Part shown: positions 30,141 through 42,100 of the stretch, one piece after another
Position numbering within the stretch: the stretch's first letter is position 1
Layout of the letters: the number at the start of each line of letters is the position of its first letter
Position numbers and translations under genes: made by a program
NCBI GenBank assembly: GCA_007922195.1
Contig: ML682003.1
Coordinates: forward strand, 5,013,383-5,077,382
Reading direction: 5' to 3'
Origin: Podocnemis expansa
Taxonomy: Eukaryota; Chordata; Testudines; Podocnemididae
DNA: 64,000 nt
The notes under the pieces: generated by a model
Database searches by the model: none
What the model was told of the DNA's origin: nothing
Seen by the model: the letters and a program-made list of their open reading frames with translations, nothing else

Positions 30141-33100
30141 GTAAGAAGCTGGCACAGCTTGAATGGAAACTTCATCCCTTCTATGTTAGACCCCCATGCC
30201 CCATCCCTCCTGCCCTGACCTCTTCCTAGTGAGATGCCAGAAACCCTGCAAGGCTCTTCTCCTCCCATGGCTGACCGACCTGGGAATGGGCTGCAGCTCA
30301 AGGGCAGATAGGGAAGGCTCCATCTGATGCTGTCCCTATTTCTTCCTTGGGGAGCAGCTTCATGGGACATGGTGACAGAGAGAGGCTCTGTCTGGGCTCA
30401 AACCCCAGCAATGACCTGTTGTCACTCCCATCTCTGCAGCCATGGCTCCCAGTGTGGACCTGGCTCTCATGGAGTGGCTTGTTTGTCTGTCATTGTTGGA
30501 AACCAGCTCTGGTTGCATCTGGGATAAAGGTATCTAGAGCCTCCCAGGGATGGACACATCCTATCTCCTCTCTTCTCACCCTCTCATTCCAGTTCAGAAC
30601 ATGGCACTGTGGCGCCCGGCCACTCAGTCCTCCACCTTCAGCTCATATGCAGCTGGGAGAGCTGTGGATGGCAAACGCAATGGGAACTTTCAGCAAGGCT
30701 CCTGCACCCACACCAACAACGACAGAGAGCCGTGGTGGACCGTGGACTTGGGCACCGAGCATTCTGTCTCTGCCGTGATCGTGAAGAACAGAGAGGACTG
30801 CTGTGGGGAAAGACTCTGGGGGGCCCAGATCCATGTGGGAAGCTCTCCGGTGGACAACGGCAAGCAGAATCCTATGTGAGTTGCTTCCCCATCATCTGGA
30901 GCGAGAAGACTCCTCCCAGATCAGACACAGAGGTCTCCTTGACAGCCAGGCGAGGGCTGGTCTCCTCCCCTTGGAGCTGTCTGGGATTGAAAGCACTGTG
31001 CTGGCAATGCTCTCAGACCCTGGATATGAGACCAACACATCAGTGGGTGCACAGACCTGTGCCAGGAAATCCAGGGTAGGGCCAGTCTCTTCGTGCCCCA
31101 ACCTGTTCTCTCTGTGACATCACAGCTTCTGCTCCTGCAGAATTGTCATATCCATGACAACAAAAACGAATTTTTCTGAGTTCTATGGATTTCTGAGGTC
31201 AGACGTGAACTTTCTCATAACCTTGTCTGACCTCCTGATTCACAAAGGCTGGAGGACGTCGACCAGTGCTCCATTCACCCCTCTTAGATACACAGATGTA
31301 GGGCAGGACAGGTTCTCAAGAGGACATCTAGTGTAGCCCCTTCCACCCTCCAAATTGAGACAGGACCTATTATACCTCGAGACTATCCCTGTATAAGTGT
31401 TGTTAGTTTACATTCATCTTAGAGCTTCCATTGATGGGGACCCGACAACCTCCCCTTGTAACCCTCTCTAATACTCAGGGGCAGCCTTAGAGATTCCTGG
31501 CCCAGGGCTTTTTCCACTTTCGCCACACACCCCCCACTTTGCTGGGGCCCTAACAGCCACACCAATGGCCTCCTGGCTCTCCCCCCCAAGGACCTCCCAT
31601 CTTCCTCACCAGCTCCGTTGCTGGGCTTTTGGCCTCACACTTAGGCTGTTGCTGCAGCTGCTGGGCTCCCAGCCCAAACCAGCCTCCCAGACCCTCACCA
31701 GGGCCACCACCAGGTCCCCAAATCCCTCATCAGGACTCCCAGATCCCTAGCTGGTCTTCTGGCCTCCCGCTGGGGCTGCCACTGCAACTGCTGGCTCCCC
31801 AGCCCCCCTGATGGGCTTTGCCACTGAGCCATCAGGTCTCCAGCTCCCACATGGGCATCACAGGGCTCTTCTACACTGTGGGGTCCTGGCCAGCTGCACA
31901 ATCTGTCCACCCACTAAGACCACCTATGAGTACTGAATTATCCTCATGGTAATAAAGCTTTTCTTGATGTCTAATCCAAATCTTCCTCCATCCAAACTAA
32001 GATTACTTCTTCTTGTACTGTCAGTGAACACGAAAAGCAACTGACCACCATTCTCTTTCTAACTAAATCATCCTTTCCAGGGTTTTCTCAACCCAGGCCT
32101 TATAAAAACCTCTAAGCATTGAGATTCCAGCACATGCCCAGGTAGCCCATTGCAGTGCTTCACCAGTTTTTCCAAACATCGAATCTAGAACTCCCCCACT
32201 GAAATCTGAGACCTTTGCTCCCTGTTCTGTCACCCTCCACAACTGCCTCACCAAAGCAAAACAGTGTTGCCTGGTTTCCAGTTGTTTAGTAATTTGGATG
32301 GAGATACAGGTTCACTGATGAAGCTAATCACAGAACAGTGAGGATCTGGTCCCTGAATCAGGCTACACAAGAATTTTTACAATGACCCCCTGGGAAAGTG
32401 ACACAAATATTCACACTGATGACCAAATATGGGTATTATTACAAGCTTTTATTAAGATAACATGAAATGATAGACAGATGACCAGTTAAAAGGCAATGAA
32501 GAGACAACAGAGAATGATTCTAAGGTTCCTGTAATATGTTAGATATATCACATTAATATAGTGACACACTTCCCTGATGACCCGATCAAGAGAGATGTCC
32601 AGTCCCTCCACTTTGGGGAATAGGGGTGGAAGTAGCAATAGAACTAAGAGCTATAAAGCTGAGAAAGACAAAACTATCTGTAAACCAAAATGACCAACCT
32701 TTTGTCTTAAGATACTTAAGAAACCACAGAAGAAGCTGAAAAAAAGGAGTAGCTGGTGAGCATGCCCTAACCACACTGTTTACCTTTCTTATACCCTGAA
32801 CACTATGGCTATGTCTACACAGCACTTTTATTTCGAAATAACACTGGTTATTTCGAAATAAAAAAAATTTGGTCTACATGAAGTTTTCTTATTTCGAAAG
32901 GATGGATCCCATCCTTTCGAAATAAGAACCGTTGTTTCGAAACAGGTTAAACCCCAATTGTTTTGAAACGGCTGTTATTTCAAAATGCTTATTTCGAAAT
33001 AAGGTCATTTGGACGTGTTGTTTCGAAACAACATGTCCAAATGGCCTTATTTTCAAAATAACCATTTTGAAATAACAGCCCTTTTGATAGCAGGCTTTCC

Positions 33101-36100
33101 CTGATTTCAAAATAAGTCATTTCGAAATTAGGGTTTTATTTCGAAATAAAGCATTTCAAAATGACTTATTTCGAAATAAACCTTTGTGTGTAGACATACC
33201 CTATGGCTCTTCCTTCCGGGTCCAAACTTGGCTTCTTCACCCGCAAATTCTTGGGGTACCCGTTTCTTACAGGCTGGCAGGCTCGTGTGTATATGACACT
33301 TCCGCCTCCTTTCAAGAAGGTTCCAGACAGGATGCTTTTCCGACCGCTTGTTATTTCTGGCCCTTCAGTGGGTTTTGTGGTTCACATGTGACATTTGTTG
33401 TGTCATGACCTGGCAGCTTCTCCTGCATCCTCCCCAATCCCTTCTGGCTATCTCAGGTGATAAAGTCATAGCCAGAGATGTAAGTTATTATTTCTCTAGG
33501 GAGAAGGTCCTGGATATTCATATACTTAGCTTTCGTGCAGAATGTGGCTGCAGGGTCTTGGGCTCCAACTTTAGTATTTCTACATTCAGCTATGATTTTA
33601 TCATCATAAAACAGATACTTAAACCTACAATATATGAACAAAAGTATATGTGCAAGCAAGCAGGCTACTTCTAGAGGCTACTATAGAAGGAAATAATCAC
33701 TTCCTCCCCATCTGCTGGCCATGCTCCTATTGACAGAGCCCATTATAACGTTAGCTGTCTTAGCACTAAGGGAACATTGATGGTTCCTGTACAGCTCCTT
33801 GTCCACTCTAACCTCCAGGTCCTTCCCTGCAGAACTGCTGCGTAACCAGTCAATCCCCAGTCTGCGGCAGGGCCTGGGATTCTCCTGTCCTAAGTGCAGG
33901 ACTCTGCACTTGGCCTTGTTAAGTCTCAGCAGGTTTCTTTTGGCCCAATCCTTCAATTCATTGAGGTCACTCTGGATCCTACCCCTACCTCCATCATTTC
34001 TTCCACTGCCCCAGCCTAGTGTCATCCACAAACTGACTGAGGCAGCTAGCAGCCCCGTCCTCCAGATCATTAATGAAGGTGTTAAACAAAACTGGTCCCC
34101 ACACCAACCCCTTGGACGCTCTGTTTGATACCAGCTGCCAATCAGCCATCAAGCCATTGATCAGTACCCATTGAAGGTGATGATCAAGCCAGCTTTCTAT
34201 CCATGTTTTAGTCAATTTATCCAACCTCAATTTCTGTAACTCGTTGATACGAACATGGTGGGAGACCATATCTAAACATTTGCTAAAGCCAGAGGATATC
34301 ACACCCACTGCTTCCCCCACACCCACATAGCCAGCTGGCTCATCACAGAAGATAATTAGTTTGGTCAAGCACGAGTGGCCTTTGGTGAATCTGCACTGAG
34401 TGTTTTGTTAGCTCGTTCTGATTTCTTGGCTTCTGCTCATCTTAGCTGCGGGACCATTACCAATATCGGAGCTGGAGCCATCAGCACCACCTGCTGCAAT
34501 GGCATGCAGGGCCGCTACATCACCATTGTCATCCCAGGCAGGGCGGAGTATCTGACGCTGTGTGAGGTCGAGGTCATGGCTCAGGTCTGTGCCCCACTGC
34601 CAGGCGGTAAGGAGCTGACACAGCTTGAATGGAAATGTGTTCTTTTATATCATGTCCTGTCCCTTCCGCATCAACCTCTGCCCAGTGCAGGGGTCTATAA
34701 CCTGTGGCTCTGGAGCCACATACTTCCCTTTGGCTGTCCCCTTACGGCTCTGGCCTGCCCCTTCCAATCACTGGCGGACCCTGTGGGGGGGCCTGCACCA
34801 GGCTCTGGACTCCCCACTGCCACTGGAGAAACTTGCAAACAACCCACTTCTGGTTCAGGCTACCCCCCTGCCCAAGGACCCTGTGGACCATGCCCTGCCC
34901 AGCTCTCCTACCACCACCACTACCAGCAGGGGGCTGCACCCCTGCGGGTCTCAAAACATTTGGTAATTGAAGGAATTATTTAAAATGGCTCTTCTTATTT
35001 TTTGGGCTGCCCACCCCCGGCCTAGTGAGATGCCAGAAACTCTGTGAGATATGTCCCATCCGAGCACTGAACTGGGAATGGGCTGCAGCTGGACAGCAGA
35101 CAGGAGAGGCTCCATCTGAACATTGTGCCCCATTCCCGCCTTGGGAGCAGCTCTGGCTGGGTGTGCGACATGGGCGACTGAGAGAGACTCTGTTGGGGCT
35201 GAGATCCCACCGCTGACACATTGTCACTCCTGTCCTTGGACCATTGGTTCCAATACAGATCTGGCTCTCAAATAACAGCTGGTTTGTGTGTCGCCACTGG
35301 GAATGGGCTCTGGCTGTGTCTGGGTTAAAAGGTGTCCAGAGCCCAACAGGAATGGACACCGCTAACCTCCCCCTTTTCTTGCCCTCTCATTCCAGCTCAG
35401 AACTTGGCGCTGGGACGCCCAGCCACTCAGTCCTCTACTAAGTACCGCAATGTAGCTGGGAACGCTGTGGATGGACAACGCAATGGGATCTTGGAACAAC
35501 GCTCCTGCAGCCACACCGAGGCCAACATGGAGCCATGGTGGTCCGTGGACTTGGGCACCGAGCATTCAATCTCTGCAGTGATTGTGAAGAACAGGGAGGA
35601 CTGCTGTGGGGAGAGACTCAAGGGGGCCCAGATCCGCGTGGGAAACTCCCTGGTGGACCACGGCAAGCAGAACCCCATGTGAGTTTCTTCCCCATCCTCT
35701 GGAGCAGTGGTTCTCAACCACTGTGTGGGGACATTTTACTGTGTAGCTACAAAGTGAAAAGTTTGTCACAGAGAATCGGAGAAATGGCTGTCTTCAGCCT
35801 TGGAGAGGTGGGCTGGTGTGTCCTGTAGGGTTGTGATGTGCAGCCACATGTGTCGTGACTCACAAAAGGTTGAGAACCACTTGTCTGAAGTTATAGGACT
35901 CCCCCCCATATCAGAAACAGGGGGTCTTCTTGAAAACTCGGCAAGGGATGGTCTCTTCCCCTCAAAGCTTCCTGGGGCTGGGAGCACTGTACTGGCAGTG
36001 CTCTCAGCTCCTGGATAGGGGAATAACATTCCACTGGGTATAGGGCCCATCTCTCCAGGTTCCAGCCTATTCTCTCGTTGTTCTCACACCCCCTGGTCCT

Positions 36101-39100
36101 GTAGAGTTATCAGATACAAGGCAACAGGAAAGGATTTTTCTGAGTTCTATGGATTTCTGAAGTCAGATGTGACCTTTCTGATCCCTTTGTCTGACCTCCT
36201 GTATCTCACAGGATGGAGGACCTCATCGAGTATTGCATTGACCCCTCATAGACACATAGGCTATGTCTACACTGGGGGGCTATTTTAAGTCAACTTTACA
36301 ATGTCAACTTTATGTCGACTTAAAGTCAGCCTTGTTAAGTCAACTTAGGCGTATGTCTACAACAGTAGATGTAGTCGAGGACCAGGTTTGGACCCTACCC
36401 CGCCCTGGGATGTGATCCAGCACTGGGGGCCTGATCTGGATCCTGACACCGCTGGCAAGCAGCTGGCCCTGAGCCACTCGTCACAAGCAGCAAGGGGCTC
36501 AGAGCCAGCCCCAGCTGCCTGCAGCAAGGAGTGTGGAGCCTGATCTGGTTCCTAGCTGCCTGCTGCAGCCAGCGGGGGCTCAGAGTCAGCTCCTGACAGT
36601 GGTGTCAAGCGATCAGGCCCCATGTGTGCCAGAACAGGCTGGGTCAATGGCATTGCCTAACGTGGGTGAGGAGCAGGACCCCACCAAGGTGAGGTTTGCT
36701 CCCAGTCACCTGCTGACAACAGCAAGTGGCTCAGGGCCAGATCGGGCTCCAAGCTGCTTGTGGCAAGTGACTCGGGGCCAGATCCGGCTCCACGCCACTT
36801 GCCACTGGAGGCAGGAGCTGGATTGGGTTGCTGGAGCTGGATTGGGACCCCAGAACCCAACTAGGACCTGAGCCAGGGAGGGGGTGGGGCCCAGGGCTTC
36901 CTGTCTTGTAAAGTTGACTTAAAACCTTAAGTTGACTTGCAGGTCAGGTTTTTTAAGTCATCTTAAGTACATGCTTAAGTCAACTTAATAAATCCTAGAT
37001 TTGGCCCTGGAGTTGCTTAAATTGTCTTAAGCCAGGTTAAGTCAGTTTAAGCCTCCAGTGTAGACATAGCCATATATATGTTTGGCAAGAAGGGTTCTCA
37101 AGAGGACATCTAGTGTAGCCCCTTCCACCCTCCAGGCTGAGACAGGACCTATTATACCTTGACCATCCCTGTGTGAGTGATGTTAGTCTAACTTCCTCTT
37201 AAAGCTTCAAGTGATGGAGATCCCACAAACTCACTTGGTAACCTACTCTCATATTGAACTATCCACACAGTCACAAAGTTTTCCTGATGTATGACCTAAA
37301 TCTTCCTCACTGCAAACTAAGATTAATTGTCCTACTGTCAGTGAACATGAAAAACAACTGATCATTCTCTTTCTAACCACTTGGTCTGCTGGCTACAGAC
37401 CCCTGCAACTGAGCTTACTGATCGACTATGGAACTGTGGTTGTGTCCTTGCCTCTATTTCCTCTAGTGCCCCTCAGGGATTTGATGAGGGTTTAAAATTA
37501 GCTCAGGGTTTCTAGCCATCAGGGACGTGAACTTGTGGAATAACCTTCCAAGGGGAGCAGCAGAGGCAAAAAACCTAGCTGGCTTCAAGACAGAGCTTGC
37601 TCAGTGTGTAGAGGGAATGGTAATTTGTCTATTAACTGACCTTTGACTATGATAGGAAACATGTCCAGTGGTCTGTGATGGGATGTTAGATGGAGCGGGC
37701 TCTGAGTTACTACAGAGAATTCTTTCCCAGCTGTCTGGTTGGTGAGTCTTGCCTGCAAGATCCGGGTTTACTTGATGGCCATATTCGGGGTCAGGGAGGA
37801 ACTCCCCCCTGGGCAGATTAAATCATAGAAGAATAGGGTCGGAGGGAACCTCAGGATCTCATTTAGTCCAACCTGCAGATCAAACAGGACCAGTCCTAAC
37901 TAAATCAACCCATTCAGGGCTTTGTCAAGCTGGACTTTAAATACTCTAAGAATGGATATTCCACCAATTCCCTAGGTATCCGAGTCCAACATTACAGCAC
38001 CCTTCTAGGGAAAATGTTTTTCCTAATATCCAGCCTAGATCTTCCCCACAGCAACTTGAGACCTTTGCTCTGAGTTCTGTCATCTGCCACCACTGAGAAC
38101 AGCCTAGCTCCTTCGTCCCTGGGACTCTCCTTTAAGTAGTTGAAGGTCGCTCTCAAATCCTCCTTCACTCTCCTCTTCTTCAGTCAAAATAAGCCCAGTT
38201 TCCTCAGCCTCTGCTCATAAACCATATGTTCCAGCCACCTCATCATTTTTGCTGCCTTCTCCTGGACTCTCTCCAATTTCTCGACATCCTATCTGTAGTG
38301 AGGTGCTCAAAACTGGACGCAATATTCCAGATGTGGCGTCACCAATGCCAAATTGAGGTGAACAATCATTTCCCTTGAAATTCTGACAATGTTACTACTA
38401 ACACAGCCCAATATACCATTAGTCTTCTTAGCAACAAGGACACTGGGTTGATTCATCTCCAGCTTCTTCTCCAATGTACGTCCCAGGCCCTTTCCTCCAG
38501 AACTCCTGCCTAGCCAGTCAGTCCCCAGTCGGTAGCAGTGCATGGGTCTCTTTCATCCTAAGTTTAAGATTCTGCATGGATGCTTGTTAAACCTCATCAG
38601 ATTTCTTTTGGCCCAATTCTCCAATTTATCTGTGTGGCTCAGTCTATATCATATCCCTACCTTCCAACATATCTACCACTCCCTTATCTCAGTGTCTTCT
38701 GCAAATTTTCTGAGGGTGCAATCTACCACATCCTCCACATCATTAAAAATGTCAAACAGGCACTGACTCCTCCTTTCATTGGTGGGTGCCATAGAGAGGA
38801 GTAGGTACTTTAGGGAAAGAGACAGACCTGAGGGGAGAAGGTCGGGTGTGCCGGTTAACTGAACTTTGACTACTAATGATAAATACATCCAATGGTCTGT
38901 GATGGGATATTAGATGGGATTGGCTCCAAGTTACTACAGAGAATTCTTTCCTAGGTGTCTGGCTGGTGAGTCCAGCCCACATCCTCAGGCTTTACTTGAC
39001 TGATGTATTTGGAATCAGGAGGGAATTCCTGCCAGGGCAGATTGGAATAATAGAAGAGTAGGTTTGGACGGGACCCTGGGATTTCATCCAATCCAGTGTT

Positions 39101-42100
39101 TTTCGAATCATGGGTCGGGATACAGTTCTCAGTTGCAGACTGTCAGGTGCTGGCTCACGGGGCCCCTTGCTGCCACTGCTGAAAGACTGAAATACATTGC
39201 TCAAAGATGTAGTTGTTGTGTCACAGGCACAAAAGATTTATTTTTAACTTGGTCCTGAGGAAAAAAATCTCAAAAATCTCTGATCTAATCTAACCCTCTG
39301 CTCAAAGAGGAACCAATCCCAACTAAATCATCCCAGTCAGGGCTTTCTGAACTCAAGCCTTCTAAAACCTCTAAGCACATAGATTCCACCACATCCCTGG
39401 GTACCCACTTCCAGTGTTCAACCACCTTCCCAGGGAAAAAGATTTTCCTAATATTCAACATAGACCTCCTCCACTGAAACTTGAAACCACTGCTCCATGT
39501 GCTGTCACCTGCCACCACTGGCTCACCAAAGCTGAATAGTATTGCCTGGTTTCCAGTTGCTTAGTGATTTGGATGCAGATACAGGTTCACTGAAGAAGCT
39601 GATCACAAGACAGTGAGGATCTTGTCCCTGAATCAGGTTACACAAGAATTTTTACAATGACCCCCTGAGTGTATGACACAAATATTCACACTGATCACCA
39701 AATATGTGTAATGCTAGAAGCTTTTTTGAAGATAATATGAAATGAAAGATGAGTAATTAAAAAGAAATGAGGAGAGAATGGAGAATGATGAGAATTAGTC
39801 TTATTCTCTTATATTTTCCTTTGGATTAATATATTCACACCCTTCCCTGATGACCTGATCAAGACTGATACCCAGTCCCTCAGCTTCAGGACAGATGTGG
39901 CAGCAGTGATAGGGCTAAGAGACATAAAGCTGAGTCAGACAAAACTAACTGTAAAATAAAATGACTGACCTTTTGTTTCAAGATACTTAAACCAAAGAAG
40001 AAACTGAAAGAAAGGAGGAGCCGGTGAACAGGCCCTAGTCACACTGTTTACCCTTCTTATACCCTGGACACTATATTTCCTCCTTCCAGCTCCAAACTTT
40101 GCTGCTTCACCTGCAAATTCTTGGGGTACACCTTTCTTACAGCATGGCAGGTTCATGCATATTAATGAGATCTCTACCTCCTTTCCAGAAGACATAAGTT
40201 ATTATTTATATAGTCAGAAGGTCCTGGATATTTGTATATTTAGCTTTTGCGCAGAATGTATCTTGCAGGGTCTTGGGTCCCAGCTTTACTATTTATACAT
40301 TTGTCTATGATTTTATTATCACAAAATAGACACTTAAACCTATAAGGAAACTTCAATCCATAATTAAATTCATGAGGAAAATTGTACATGCAATGAAACA
40401 GGCTACTTCTATAGGCTACAACAGAGGGAAATAATTACTTCCCCCATCTGCTGGCCACACTCCTATTAACAGAGCCCAATGTGCTGCTAGCTGTCCTGGC
40501 AATAAGGGAACATTGTGGGTTCCTATCCAGTTCTGTGTCCACTCTAACCCCAGGGCTCGTTCCTCCAGAACTGCTGCATGGCCAGTCGATCCCCAGTCTG
40601 TGGCAGGGCCTGGGACTCTTCCATCCCAAGTGCAGGACTCAGCACTTGGCCTTGTTGAGCCTCAACAGGTTTCTTTTGGCCCAATCCTTCAGTTCACTGA
40701 GGTCACTCTGCATCCTATCCCTATCCTCCATCATTACTACCACTCCCCCAGCCTAGTGTCATCCATGAATTGATGGAGGCTGCTATTGACCATGTCCTCC
40801 AGGTCATTAATGAAGGTGTTCAACAAAATTGGCTCCCGCACCAACCCCTGGGACACTCTGCTTGATGCTGGTTGCTAATCAGCCATCAAGCCATTGATCA
40901 GTACCTGTTGGACCTGATGACCTAGCCAGCTTCCTACCCACCTTATAGGCAACTGGCTTTCAAAGTTAAGGTCAGGCCCCAATATGGGGTCACAGACTCA
41001 GGCACTGGGTCATGGCACCCCCTGCTCTCTCTACCAAAAGACTGCAGTGCATTGCTGAAAGATGTCATTGTTGGTTCACAGGCATAAATGATTTTTTTCA
41101 ACTGGGTCCCAAGAAAAAAAGTTTGAAAACCTATCTTCTAGTCCATTCATCCCACCCCAACTTCTTTAACTTGCTGATAAGAACATGGTGGGGGATCTGA
41201 GACTTTATCTAAACCTGTGCTAAAGCCAAAGCATATCATATGTACAGCTTCCCCAACACCCACAGAGCCAGTTGTCCCATCACAAAAGATAATCAGTTTG
41301 GTCGAACACGAGTGGCTCTTGGTGAATCCGCACTGAGTGTCTTGTTATCTCATTCTGATTTCTTGGCTTCTGCTCTTCTTAGCTGTGGGACCATCACTGA
41401 TATCATAGCTGGATCCGTCAGCACCATCTGCTGCAATGGCCTGCGGGGCCGCTATGTCACCATCGTCATCCCAGACAGGATGGAGTATCTGACGCTGTGT
41501 GAGGTCGAGGTCATGGCTCAGGGCTGTGCCCCACTGCCAGGGAGTAAGGAGCTGACAACTTGAATAGAAATGTGTTCCTTTATGTCATGTCCCATCCCTT
41601 CTGCCCCCCACTCTGCCCAGTGCAGGGGTCTACAACCTCTTGTTCTGGAGCCACATGCAGCTCTTTAGCTGCCCCCTTATGTCTCTGGCCTTGCCCTCCC
41701 TATCAACAGGGGACCCGGGGGGGGGGGGGGGCTGCACCACGTCTGGGCTCTCCAGCACCACCAGACAACCTTGCAAGCAACCCACTCCTTGTTCTGGGCT
41801 AGCACCATTTCAAGAGATCTGTAGCAGGTACTCTGGCTCAGCTTCCCCACTACCACCACAGGGCTACACCCATTGCACCCCTCAAAATACTTGGTAATTG
41901 AAGGAATAATTAAAATGGCTCTTCTTATGTTTTGGGCTGCTGACCTGTGGCCTAGTGAGATGCCAGAAACCCCGAGAGACTCTTCTCCTCCCACCACTGA
42001 CCTAGGAGTCCACTGCATCTGGAGGGCAGACAGGAGAGTCTCCAACTGAACATTGTCCCCATCCCTGCCTTGGGGAGCCACTCCAGTTGAGTGTGGGGCT

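Larger units (their letters stand above)
30876..34445. other. Lectin intron 2 (unit 1)
   Basis: Shares long homology with 35679-41382 and 42607-51390. It contains a hAT insert (31475-31928), an antisense CR1 3' end (31940-32265), MITE M5 and an antisense CR1 RT piece (33685-34405). No additional exon is needed, because the phases join. Confidence 0.6.

Noticed and set aside
30029..30229. Lectin start at a GTG codon 27 bases upstream
   Set aside because: Vertebrate genes start at ATG, and the ATG at 30056 begins a clean signal peptide.
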